A stretch of DNA of 35,913 bases from Acidobacteriota bacterium (GTDB taxonomy: Bacteria; Acidobacteriota; Vicinamibacteria; Vicinamibacterales; 2-12-FULL-66-21), in NCBI GenBank assembly GCA_013813355.1, contig JACCRT010000050.1:1-35913 (forward strand), given 5' to 3'. The notes under the pieces were generated by a model. That model ran no database searches, was not told the DNA's origin, and was given only the letters and a program-made list of their open reading frames with translations. Below, piece after piece: positions 16,721-24,858 of this stretch (the stretch's first letter is position 1; every line of letters begins with the position of its first letter). The position numbers and the translations under genes are program-made.

Positions 16721-16752
16721 GATCCGTGTCAAATCCGTGTCATCCGTGGCCC
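16721..16752. repeat. ATCCGTGTC repeat
   Basis: GATCCGTGTCAAATCCGTGTCATCCGTGGCCC has three partial copies of a 9-11 bp unit, in the 50-nt gap downstream of the large outer-membrane gene. Confidence 0.6.
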
Positions 16753-16768
16753 AAAAAGAGCGCTCTGG

Positions 16769-19700
16769 CTAGAAGTCGTAGCCGATCCACAACGAAAACC
16801 GAGGCTTGCGGAACCACTCGCTGCCCGACGAGTTGTTCAGCAGGCCCTGGTAGGCGAACACGTTGTCCTCCCACTCCCGGTTGAGCAGCGTGCGCCAGGA
16901 CCAGTTGAAGTGGATGGGGAAGCCGAGGGCGAAGGTCTGGAGCCCGATCCCGTACGAGGCGCGGCCGTCCACCAGCTTGAAGCCCGGAATGGCGACCGGG
17001 TCGCCGTAGACCGGTACGGCCCCGAACAGCGGATTCGCCTGAAATCCGAGCAGCGGCGTCACGACCGTATCGCCGCCCGACCACACGTTCATCGCGATGC
17101 CGTCGTACCCGGATGCGCCCACGCCCGCGAACAGCACGCCACGCAGGCCGCCGACGATCCCGACCGGTGTGAGCGCTGCCTCGATCAGGGGGAAGCGCAG
17201 TTCGGCGTTGGCAAAAAATGCCTTGTTGCCGAGGAACTCCAGGTAGTCGTAGCCCCGCAGCTCGGAGTTGCCGCCGAAGTACATGTAGCCGGGGAAGTCG
17301 CCCCAGCTCTTGTAGCCGCGGGCGCGGAACGCGAGGACGCCGTTGGTGGCGAGCCGCTTGTAGTAGCGCGCGTCGAGGTCGACGCTCTGGCGCGAGAGGA
17401 AGTTGCCCATGCGCGGCGCGTACTCGTAGCCGAGCCGCACCGTGTCACCGGCGAGCGGCCCGTACTGCCGGAACACCGTGGTTTCGCGCACGAGTGACAC
17501 CCCGATGGGCATGAACTTGCCGTCCGAGAACAACGTCCGCCCGAACCGTTCTTCCTGGAAGCGGTCGGCCTCGAATTGCAGCGCCGGATCGTTGTACTGC
17601 TGCCTGAACTGGAGCAGACCTCCCGAGAGTTCGACCCGGGCGTACCGGTTGAACGGGTAAATCCCGTAGGCCGTCGCCCCGCGGGCCGTCTGGGTGGCCA
17701 CGGCGTCCTGGCGGCGCAGGAACGCGTAGTCCTCCGGGAACAGCACGCCGGGGTCGAGGCCGTAGTAGAACTGCGTCTGCGAGTACGCCTGGAACGCGTA
17801 ATGGAGGCGCCGCGCCAGGTTCAAGTACGAGAACGACATCGTCCGGTACTGGGCGACCGACGTGGCGAACAGGTTGAACTGCTTGTCGCCCAGCACGTCG
17901 CTGAAGGTCACCATCGTGCCGCCGAAGAAGTCGCCGCCGCTCGTCACCCCGAGGTTCACCGGCGGGCGACCCTCGAGGAACATCTTCTCGAAGGTGCCCT
18001 TCCGCCGGATGTTCGACTCGACCAGCGTGTGCATCATCGGCGGCTGGAAGTCGATGACCGGCCCGGGCGCGCCGAAGTCGTCGCTCGCGACGGTATGGAT
18101 CGGCTCCTCGCGCTTGATCGTGTGGATGCCGTACTCTCCCTTGGAGTACGTCACGAAAGCGATGCGCGGGTTCTGCTCGTCGCGCAGGAGGACCGGCGAG
18201 ACGTTGCCGGTCAGCGTGTCGGTGTACTGCCGCAATTCGCCGGTCTTCAGGCCCAACGTCCAGATGTTGTAGATGTTGCCGTTGCGGGCGATCTCGGGAT
18301 CGATGGGCTCGTTCGGATTCACCGCCGTCGAGGGGAACACGAGCGTGTCGGCGTCGATAAACCGGGCGCCCCCTTCGTCGTGAGTGCCAAACGTAATCTG
18401 GGTCTTCGCGCCCGTCGTGAGGTCGAGCCGGAACAGCTTGTCATTCCCGCTGACGCGCGCCAGGTACACCAGGTGGCTGCCGTCGGGCGAGTACACCGGC
18501 GCATAGGCGCCGAATTCGTCGTTCGTGACGTTCCGCACCTCGCCGCTGTCCACGTTGACGATGAAGATGTCGCCAATCGCGTCGCGCAGCGCCGAGAACG
18601 CCACCTCGCGGCCGTCCGGCGAGAAGCTGGGCGACTCCGGCATGTCCACCATCCGCAGCGGAATCCGCTGTTCAATCCGCTCCGTGACCACGTTCTGCAG
18701 GATGAGCGTCTTGTGCTTCTCCGTCCGGACGAAATACGCCAGCTTGTCGCCGGAGGGTGACCACGCCATCCACGGGACCGCGTTGTTCCGGAAGCCACCC
18801 GGCGTGACGATGTATTCGTAGCCGCGGCGGTGGCTGAACCCCTTCGTGAGGTTGTGCGTGACCTTGCCGTCGCGGGTCGAGAGCAGGATGATGTCGAGCT
18901 CCTGGTCCTTCCGGTTCCCCGCGGCCACGGCGAGGAGATCGCCGGAGGGCGACGGCTCGATCGACAGCGAAACCACGTACGGGGTGCGGTCGGGGCGTGG
19001 GGCCAGGTTGCGGCCGTAATCGATCGGCCGTTCCTTGTCGCGGAACGGTTTGAAGCGCTCCTTGAGGTAGCGCTCGAACTGCTCGTCGAACTCCTCGCCC
19101 TTCATCCGGAACGCTTCTTCGTACGCGCTTTCGCCGCCGCCGATCACCGCTTTTCGCAGCGCGAAGAGGAACTGGCGGATGCCTTCCTTGCCCCAGCGCG
19201 ACTCCATGAACTCGAAGGCCGCGTGCCCGAGGTTGTAAGGCAGGCGCCCGCCGAGCGGCACGCCTTCGAATTCGCTCATCGCCGGGATGATGTCGGCGAT
19301 GGCCGCATCCCGCACCGTCATGAGGTCGAACGGGTTCCAGTAGCCGGTCAGGTAGTCGGCGAGGCCTTCGTCGACCCAGAGCGGCAGACCTCGGCGCAGC
19401 AGCGAACGCGGGATGATATCGAACTCGAAGATATGGACGAGTTCATGCGTGATGAGGCGATACAGCGCGTCGGATGGCTCGTCGATCGGCAGCACCATCC
19501 GGTCCCGGTAGGGCTCGGCAAAGGCGAGGACGCCTTCCGGCAGTTCCATGGGCGCGATGTTCTGCTGCTGGAACTCCGCCTGCGTCTTGAAGAGCACGAC
19601 CGGGACCTTCCGGGCGAGGTCGTGCTTCAGATCGGCGCTGACCTGCTGGTACGCGCTCTCGGCGTACGACGCAATCCGCTCGAGGTGCGGCTCGATCTCG

Positions 19701-19891
19701 GGGTAGTAGAAGAACTCGAAATGATCGGTCGTGTAGATCTTCCAGTCAAACGTGTCGTACTTGATCCGGTTCTTGCCGAAGTACGGAATGTATGGGGTCT
19801 GGGCAAAGGCCTCCTGGACCGATCCGGCCAGGAAGACGAGCGCCAGCAGGGAAAGGCCCGCGACAGTGCCGCGCCTGTTGCGCGTGCGCAT
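16769..19891 (-). CDS. metalloprotease-like / beta-propeller / outer-membrane barrel protein
   Basis: Protein of 1040 residues with three parts. (1) A signal peptide (MRTRNRRGTVAGLSLLALVFLAGSVQEAFA) and a gluzincin-like domain with HELVH at residues 149-153 and a third ligand candidate in LWVDEGLADYL about 22 residues on. (2) From about 300 to 640, TolB/PD40-type propeller blades (SPSGDLLAV, SPDGREVAFSALRD, YSPDGSHLVYLAR). (3) From about 690, a BamA/surface-antigen-like barrel ending in a terminal Phe (SLWIGYDF), the usual signal for outer-membrane insertion. GAGGTG lies before the ATG. It is therefore an outer-membrane protein with a large periplasmic or surface moiety. The substrate is unknown. 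Confidence 0.85.
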   Translation of the reverse strand: MRTRNRRGTVAGLSLLALVFLAGSVQEAFAQTPYIPYFGKNRIKYDTFDWKIYTTDHFEFFYYPEIEPHLERIASYAESAYQQVSADLKHDLARKVPVVLFKTQAEFQQQNIAPMELPEGVLAFAEPYRDRMVLPIDEPSDALYRLITHELVHIFEFDIIPRSLLRRGLPLWVDEGLADYLTGYWNPFDLMTVRDAAIADIIPAMSEFEGVPLGGRLPYNLGHAAFEFMESRWGKEGIRQFLFALRKAVIGGGESAYEEAFRMKGEEFDEQFERYLKERFKPFRDKERPIDYGRNLAPRPDRTPYVVSLSIEPSPSGDLLAVAAGNRKDQELDIILLSTRDGKVTHNLTKGFSHRRGYEYIVTPGGFRNNAVPWMAWSPSGDKLAYFVRTEKHKTLILQNVVTERIEQRIPLRMVDMPESPSFSPDGREVAFSALRDAIGDIFIVNVDSGEVRNVTNDEFGAYAPVYSPDGSHLVYLARVSGNDKLFRLDLTTGAKTQITFGTHDEGGARFIDADTLVFPSTAVNPNEPIDPEIARNGNIYNIWTLGLKTGELRQYTDTLTGNVSPVLLRDEQNPRIAFVTYSKGEYGIHTIKREEPIHTVASDDFGAPGPVIDFQPPMMHTLVESNIRRKGTFEKMFLEGRPPVNLGVTSGGDFFGGTMVTFSDVLGDKQFNLFATSVAQYRTMSFSYLNLARRLHYAFQAYSQTQFYYGLDPGVLFPEDYAFLRRQDAVATQTARGATAYGIYPFNRYARVELSGGLLQFRQQYNDPALQFEADRFQEERFGRTLFSDGKFMPIGVSLVRETTVFRQYGPLAGDTVRLGYEYAPRMGNFLSRQSVDLDARYYKRLATNGVLAFRARGYKSWGDFPGYMYFGGNSELRGYDYLEFLGNKAFFANAELRFPLIEAALTPVGIVGGLRGVLFAGVGASGYDGIAMNVWSGGDTVVTPLLGFQANPLFGAVPVYGDPVAIPGFKLVDGRASYGIGLQTFALGFPIHFNWSWRTLLNREWEDNVFAYQGLLNNSSGSEWFRKPRFSLWIGYDF

Positions 19892-20249
19892 GGTTCACCT
19901 CGGAATGGCAGCAGCAGGAGACTGACCGGTCCCGGACTCGCGCCCCGTATGGAACAAACCGGTGCAGACGTCGATGTTACTGTAGCTAAGACTCTTGTCG
20001 CAACGATTCCGTCCCGGATTGCGGACGATCCCGCGCGCATTTTTCTGCCGGTGGCGCGCAAAGCAAGGAACGGGCCCGATGAGCGACGCCCGGCTTTCGG
20101 CCGAAAAAGCGCGTGCGCCGCCCCGGAGAGGCCTCCAGACTCGGGCGGCGCGCGCTGGTTCGTCCCCGAAAGTGGCCAGCACTGTACAATCGGGAGGAAT
20201 AACGACCCCGTCCCCGGTGTTCTCCCCGGTGGGCGTGTTGTGAAACGCC
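19892..20249. other. 358-nt divergent intergenic region
   Basis: The region separates the outer-membrane protein gene (minus) from the ECF sigma gene (plus). It contains a TACAAT hexamer (20185-20190) followed by GGGAGGA. I see no start codon placed to use that GGGAGGA in frame with the sigma gene, because an in-frame TGA precedes ATG 20250. No recognisable gene or RNA is visible. Confidence 0.4.
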
Positions 20250-20888
20250 ATGGTGTTCCGACGCCGCTCCCCGTCGTCCACCGGTGAGCGTGCCGGCGGC
20301 GACGCCGGCCGCTCCGCGGGGGAGCCCTTCGCGGACGGCGGGGCGGGCGAGGACTTCGCGGTCGAAGCGCTGTCGCACCTCGACAGTCTGTTCGGCACGG
20401 CCGTGCGGCTGACGCGCCGCGGCCCCGACGCCGAGGACCTCGTGCAGGACACCTATCTGAAGGCCTTCCGGTCGGCGGCACAGTTCAGGCGCGGCACGAA
20501 CCTGAAGGCGTGGCTGTTCACGATTCTGTACAACACGTTCCGGAACATGCGTCGCGACCACGGCCGGAGCCCGATTGACGTCGACAGCGAGGTTGTGGAA
20601 GCGGCGGCCTCGCCGGCGCGGGACCTGTCCCCCGAGCAGATCCTGACGCGTGCGACGCTGGATGTGGACCTGCAGGCCGCGCTCGAGGGCTTGCCCGACG
20701 CCTTTCGCCAGGCGGTCTGGTTGCGGGACGTGGAAGAGCTGGCGTACGCCGAGATTGCCAGCGTGCTGGATGTGCCGATCGGGACGGTGATGTCGCGGAT
20801 TTCGCGCGGCCGGCGCCTGCTTTACGACGGGCTGGCCGCCCGACGAACGGGGCAGGCCACCAGAGCAGTGGACGAGATAAAAGGTTGA
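20250..20888 (+). CDS. ECF-family RNA polymerase sigma factor
   Basis: Sigma factor of 212 residues with region 2 (LDSLFGTAVRLTRRGPDAEDLVQDTYLKAFRSAAQFRRGTNLKAWLFTILYNTFRNMRRD) and region 4 (LEGLPDAFRQAVWLRDVEELAYAEIASVLDVPIGTVMSRISRGRRLL). There is no region 1.1 or 3, as in ECF sigmas. The first 40 residues are Gly/Ala/Arg-rich and probably disordered. An in-frame stop just upstream fixes the start at 20250. The stop is 4 nt before an anti-sigma gene, the standard pairing. The regulon cannot be read from the window. Confidence 0.93.
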   Translation: MVFRRRSPSSTGERAGGDAGRSAGEPFADGGAGEDFAVEALSHLDSLFGTAVRLTRRGPDAEDLVQDTYLKAFRSAAQFRRGTNLKAWLFTILYNTFRNMRRDHGRSPIDVDSEVVEAAASPARDLSPEQILTRATLDVDLQAALEGLPDAFRQAVWLRDVEELAYAEIASVLDVPIGTVMSRISRGRRLLYDGLAARRTGQATRAVDEIKG

Positions 20889-20892
20889 TGGA

Positions 20893-21657
20893 ATGAAGGA
20901 GTGCCGGGAAATCGAACCGCTGCTCGCCTCGTACGTGGATGGCGAGGCCTCGGGTGCCGAGTGCGGCGCCATACAGGCGCACCTCGACCAGTGCGGGGCG
21001 TGTCGCGACGCGGCAGCAGATGAGCGCACGGCACGCGAGGTGCTGGTCGCGTGTCGCGCGCGCCTGCGTGCGCGCGCGCCGGGCGCGTTGCGGACACGGT
21101 GTGCCGCGCAACGAGCCGCCGTCGCGGCGGTGCGCGGTGACGTGCATGCGTTGTCGGGCTGGCGAACGCTCGTGCCGCTGTCGCTCGCCGCCAGCATCCT
21201 GCTGGCGGTCGCCGGCGTGTTCATCTACAGCGCAGTCAGCCAGGTCGAAGCGCTGGCCGCACAGCTCGCCGTCGATCACGTCAAATGCGCGAGCTTCAAG
21301 TCCTCGACAGCCGGCGATCCGATCGCAATGGCCGCGCGCTGGGAGCAGGCCAACGGATGGCCCGTGCGCGTGGCACCCAGCGCCGCCCAGCACGATCTCG
21401 AGTTCCTGACGATCCGCAGCTGCCTGGTGACCGACGGTCGCACGGCACACATGATGTACAGGTGGCGGGGGGAGCCGCTCTCGGTCTTTGTACTGCCGAA
21501 CACCGTGGAGGCGGTGAACGCCGAGCGCGTCATCGAACGCTTCGGCTACGGCGCGGCGATGTGGTCCGCCGAGGGGCGCACCTACGTCGTGGTGGCGAAC
21601 GGGCATCCGCAGGACATGGAGCCGGTGGTCCGGTACGTGAGGGCCAACGCGCGCTGA
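20893..21657 (+). CDS. membrane-bound anti-sigma factor, zf-HC2
   Basis: Protein of 254 residues. The N-terminal zinc-binding anti-sigma domain is CREIEPLLASYVDGEASGAECGAIQAHLDQCGACRDAA. One transmembrane helix (LVPLSLAASILLAVAGVFIYSAV, about residues 95-117) precedes a periplasmic domain with Cys residues at CASFKSS and IRSCLVTDG. The 4-nt spacing behind the ECF sigma gene indicates one operon. The two periplasmic Cys and the TlpA-like gene that follows hint that the signal may be envelope redox, but that is inference. Confidence 0.88.
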   Translation: MKECREIEPLLASYVDGEASGAECGAIQAHLDQCGACRDAAADERTAREVLVACRARLRARAPGALRTRCAAQRAAVAAVRGDVHALSGWRTLVPLSLAASILLAVAGVFIYSAVSQVEALAAQLAVDHVKCASFKSSTAGDPIAMAARWEQANGWPVRVAPSAAQHDLEFLTIRSCLVTDGRTAHMMYRWRGEPLSVFVLPNTVEAVNAERVIERFGYGAAMWSAEGRTYVVVANGHPQDMEPVVRYVRANAR

Positions 21658-21704
21658 TCACGACACGACACTTCACGCCAGTCTTCAGCAGAACAGGTGA
21701 GACA

Positions 21705-22349
21705 TTGACGAATTTCGACAGCCCGGTGACCCCGACGCCAGATCCGCTGCCTCCTCCAGCCGCTGCGGATGCTGGCGCTGCGCCTCCGCCGCACGGACGG
21801 TCGGGACGCCGCTGGGCGATCGCGGCCGTGGCGGCGCTGGCGCTCGCGTTGCTGACGTTCCCGATGTTGACGTCGAACCCAGGCGACGTGACGCACGTGG
21901 CAGACATCAACCTGCCCGAGAACGCGGTGTGCAGCGGCGAGGGTGCGGCAAACTACGACTTCACCTTGACGGGCCCCGACGGCGATACCGTGAGCCTCGC
22001 CGACTACAAGGGGCAGGTGGTCCTGCTGAACTTCTGGGGTACGTGGTGCCCGCCGTGCCGCGTCGAAGTGCCGGCATTCGTCGAAGTGCAGGAGGCTTAC
22101 CGCGATCGCGGCTTCGTCATCGTTGGCGTGGCGGTGGAAGATACGGCAGAGGCGGTGCGCGCCTTCGCGTCCGAGATGCGGATCAACTATCCGCTTGCGA
22201 TGACGCAGGACGACATCGAGCACGCCTACGGACCGATCTACGGTCTGCCGCTCTCATACGTCATTGCGCGCGACGGGTCGATCTGCCGCAAGCATTTCGG
22301 GGAGCTGACGAAGGAACGCGTCGAAAAAGAGATCGCCGGGCTCCTGTAG
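21705..22349 (+). CDS. TlpA/ResA-like membrane-anchored thioredoxin
   Basis: Product of 214 residues from TTG 21705, preceded by AGGTGAG. It has a Pro/Ala-rich cytoplasmic N-terminus, a transmembrane anchor (about residues 36-54, RRWAIAAVAALALALLTF), then a periplasmic AhpC/TSA-thioredoxin domain with NFWGTWCPPCRVEVP (active site CPPC, residues 115-118) and a cis-Pro candidate in YGLPLSYVI. Such proteins reduce periplasmic disulfides, often for cytochrome c maturation. The track's longer frame from 21285 overlaps the anti-sigma gene and is spurious. It is 47 nt after the anti-sigma stop and probably in the same operon. Confidence 0.88.
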   Translation: MTNFDSPVTPTPDPLPPPAAADAGAAPPPHGRSGRRWAIAAVAALALALLTFPMLTSNPGDVTHVADINLPENAVCSGEGAANYDFTLTGPDGDTVSLADYKGQVVLLNFWGTWCPPCRVEVPAFVEVQEAYRDRGFVIVGVAVEDTAEAVRAFASEMRINYPLAMTQDDIEHAYGPIYGLPLSYVIARDGSICRKHFGELTKERVEKEIAGLL

Positions 22350-22364
22350 TATGATCGCCGCAGG

Positions 22365-22586
22365 ATGTTGAAAGGATTCACGCACGCGCGGCTTGCCTGC
22401 GGTTGCCGCGTCGGCTTTCGCGACGGCGTGGAGGGCAGCCCGGTCACCGTGATCGTCGATCAGAAGGGGCCCGGTTGCCCGCTGACGCTGCACGTGCGGG
22501 ATCTGCCCCTGTTCGACTATCGGGAGGCGCTCCGCCCCTCCACCAGGCTCCTTCCTCCCAACGAAGAAGAATACGAAGAGTCCTGA
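22365..22586 (+). CDS. small conserved-looking protein, unknown
   Basis: Protein of 73 residues: MLKGFTHARLACGCRVGFRDGVEGSPVTVIVDQKGPGCPLTLHVRDLPLFDYREALRPSTRLLPP, with three Cys (CGC and C) in the first half and an acidic tail EEEYEES. A TATGAT hexamer (22350-22355) ends 9 nt before the ATG. Codon use matches its neighbours. No signal peptide or membrane segment is seen. I do not recognise the family; CGC/GC spacing could bind a metal. Confidence 0.6.
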   Translation: MLKGFTHARLACGCRVGFRDGVEGSPVTVIVDQKGPGCPLTLHVRDLPLFDYREALRPSTRLLPPNEEEYEES

Positions 22587-22635
22587 TCTCCGCACTCCAG
22601 CGCTGCCCGGGCAGGTTGTGTCACAATCGGCCCCA

Positions 22636-24075
22636 ATGGGATATCGCGCGCTTCCTGCCATCGTCGTTCTCGCGCTGACCACATCCGTCCTGGCCGGGCA
22701 GACACCCGCGCAGCATCCAGCCGAGGAAGCCTTCGCGGCAGCCGTGGACGAAGCCCGCTTGCGGCGCGCCGTCCGCGAGCTGGTCGCGCTCGGCCCGCGC
22801 ATGGGCGGGACCCCCTCGAATGATGCATCGGCCGATTACCTGGCCGACTACTTCCGCGGCATAGGACTGGACGTCGAGGTCTTTGAGGATCCGCCGAAGC
22901 TCGCGCACTGGGAGGATTCCTGGCGGGTCGAACTCGAGGACGGCAGCGTGCTGGCGTCCGCCTGGCCGATGGGATTCTCCCCGTCAGTACCCGAACCGCG
23001 GAGCGGCCAGCTCCTGGTCGTCGACAACCTGACACAGGCCACCCCCACCGCGCAGTGGCGCGGCCGCGTGATCTACACGCCCGGCGATGTCGCATCGGCG
23101 TATGCCGCCGTCGTGAAGAGCGGCCATCTGCCCCTCGCGATCCTGTCGAGCGCACCGAACGATCCGCCTCGCTACCTGGACTGGTCCCGCATCACCGAGC
23201 TGCCGGCGCGGGCCGATCATCCGTTCCCCGCATTCAATGTCTCGTACGTGGACGGCCGGACCCTGGCGTCGGCGGCCGAGACCGGGCGCAGCGTGCGTGT
23301 GTCGCTCGTGTCGCAGGTGCGCGAGGGGCGGCCCAAGACCGTCGTGGCGACGTTGCCCGGCCGCGAGGCCGATCAGTACTACCTGGTTTGCGCGCACGGC
23401 GATTCCGATTCGGGCGGGCCGGGCGCCGACGACAATGCGTCGGGTGTGTCGACCGTCATGGAGATCGCGCGCGTGTACGCCGCGCTGGTCGAGAGCAAGC
23501 AGATCCCGGTCCCGCGGTACTCACTCCGATTCGCCATCTGGGGCTCGGAATACCATTCCTCCCACGCCTACATCGAGCGGGAAGGTGAGCGCCTGCGCAA
23601 CGTGCAGGCCGTGATCAACTTCGACGAGACCGGAACCGGCGCCGAGCGTGATGCCATCTACTTCGAGTCGAACGAGGTTCCCTGGAACGAAAACCTGCTC
23701 CGCACGTTCGAGCGAGTCGCCGGCGACTACGCGAAGCGCCACGGCTTCTGGACGGAGTACACCACGAACCCGTCACAGGGCGGCACCGACTCGTACGCGT
23801 TCCTCCCCAGGCAGTACAAGGGCAAGGCCTACACCAGCCTGCAGATCCCCGCGACCACGATTTACACGGCGGCGTGGGACAAGCTGGCGGAGCTGCCGCA
23901 GACGCCCGGCTGGGAATCTCCGGGGACGCCGGACCCCAAGAACCTGAAAATTGATTACTCGCTCTACTACCACTCATCGGGTGACACCCCCGAGAACACG
24001 ACCGAGCGCGAGCCTCACAACATGGTGAAGGCCGTGAAGGTCACCGGGCTGGTGCTGCTCAGACTGAACCGCTGA
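22636..24075 (+). CDS. secreted M28-family peptidase
   Basis: Zinc peptidase of 479 residues with signal peptide MGYRALPAIVVLALTTSVLAGQ. The M28 metal-binding blocks are YYLVCAHGDSDSGGPGADDNASGVSTVMEIARV, AIWGSEYHSSHAYIE and NFDETGTG, with a late GGTDSYAFL and YHSSGDTPEN. An inserted PA-like region (about 100-230) precedes the catalytic domain. The ATG at 22636 is preferred to GTG 22618, since the signal peptide begins there and CACAAT lies 8 nt upstream. It probably acts as an aminopeptidase or carboxypeptidase in the periplasm; the exact specificity is unknown. Confidence 0.88.
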   Translation: MGYRALPAIVVLALTTSVLAGQTPAQHPAEEAFAAAVDEARLRRAVRELVALGPRMGGTPSNDASADYLADYFRGIGLDVEVFEDPPKLAHWEDSWRVELEDGSVLASAWPMGFSPSVPEPRSGQLLVVDNLTQATPTAQWRGRVIYTPGDVASAYAAVVKSGHLPLAILSSAPNDPPRYLDWSRITELPARADHPFPAFNVSYVDGRTLASAAETGRSVRVSLVSQVREGRPKTVVATLPGREADQYYLVCAHGDSDSGGPGADDNASGVSTVMEIARVYAALVESKQIPVPRYSLRFAIWGSEYHSSHAYIEREGERLRNVQAVINFDETGTGAERDAIYFESNEVPWNENLLRTFERVAGDYAKRHGFWTEYTTNPSQGGTDSYAFLPRQYKGKAYTSLQIPATTIYTAAWDKLAELPQTPGWESPGTPDPKNLKIDYSLYYHSSGDTPENTTEREPHNMVKAVKVTGLVLLRLNR

Positions 24076-24098
24076 GACGTCCCACGCGTCGGCCCGAT

Positions 24099-24842
24099 TT
24101 ACTCGAAGCCGATCCGCAGATCCGCGACGAGCGGCAGGTGATCGGACGCCATCAGCGCGGTTCGGGTACGCACCAGTTCCATGCCGCGCACTTCCACCCG
24201 ACCCTCGTAGTAGATGTGGTCGAGGTGCAGCACCGGAAAGATGCCTGGATAGGTGCGCCGGCGCTTCAGGTGCGCGTAGATGTCGATGCTCTCGAACAGC
24301 GAGCTGAGTGTGCTGGTGGCGAGGCCTCGCAGCCACTCGTTGAAGTCGCCGAGAATGATCTTCGGCCCCTGCACCCGACGGTCGTGGACGAACGAGGCCA
24401 GGCGGGGCGCCTGGTAACGGCGCTCGAGCACTGCCGTGCCCAGGTGGACGTTGTAGATGTGCAGCGGCAGGGGACCGCCGACGTCGAGATCGGCGCGCTG
24501 GCAGCCGCGCGCCTCGCAGGTGCGCCACGTCAGCTCGTACTGGCTGTGGTGCACGATCGGAAAGCGGCTGAGCACGACGTTGCCGAAGAGGTGATTACGC
24601 AGGTGCCTCACCGGCGCCATCACCCATCCCATGCCCAGCGCGGCGCCCAGCTCTTCCGCCTGGCCGGCGCCCGCAGGACCGGCGCCGATGACCTCCTGCA
24701 AAGCCACCACGTCCGCATTCATTGACCGGATGACCTCGGCGATCCGTGACGGCAGCGTCCGGCGGTCCATCCCGCGACAGCGGTGCACGTTGTACGTGGC
24801 GATACGCAGGTCGACTTCCCGACGCGGGCGTTCGCCCGTCAT
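24099..24842 (-). CDS. endonuclease/exonuclease/phosphatase (EEP) family protein
   Basis: EEP-fold protein of 247 residues. The motif series is RIATYNVHRC (Asn), VVALQEVIG (metal Glu), IYNVHLG (His), ILGDFNEWL (Asp, Asn) and the terminal MASDHLPLVADL (Asp-His). This fold hydrolyses phosphodiesters in DNA, sphingolipid or inositol substrates. No signal peptide is present. ATG 24842 (MTGERPRREVD) is used, close to the stop of the upstream phospholipase-D-like gene (24859), and the two are likely one operon. The pairing with a phosphatidyltransferase-like protein hints at lipid or envelope phosphodiester substrates. Confidence 0.85.
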   Translation of the reverse strand: MTGERPRREVDLRIATYNVHRCRGMDRRTLPSRIAEVIRSMNADVVALQEVIGAGPAGAGQAEELGAALGMGWVMAPVRHLRNHLFGNVVLSRFPIVHHSQYELTWRTCEARGCQRADLDVGGPLPLHIYNVHLGTAVLERRYQAPRLASFVHDRRVQGPKIILGDFNEWLRGLATSTLSSLFESIDIYAHLKRRRTYPGIFPVLHLDHIYYEGRVEVRGMELVRTRTALMASDHLPLVADLRIGFE

Positions 24843-24858
24843 GGCCGGCGGCCCTTCC

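Noticed and set aside
17576-18760. 394-residue plus-strand frame
   Set aside because: Antisense shadow of the large outer-membrane protein gene, with no recognisable motif.
20185-20199. TACAAT plus GGGAGGA as promoter and ribosome site of the ECF gene
   Set aside because: An in-frame TGA precedes ATG 20250, so the GGGAGGA cannot serve an extended sigma protein; kept only as a note on the intergenic region.
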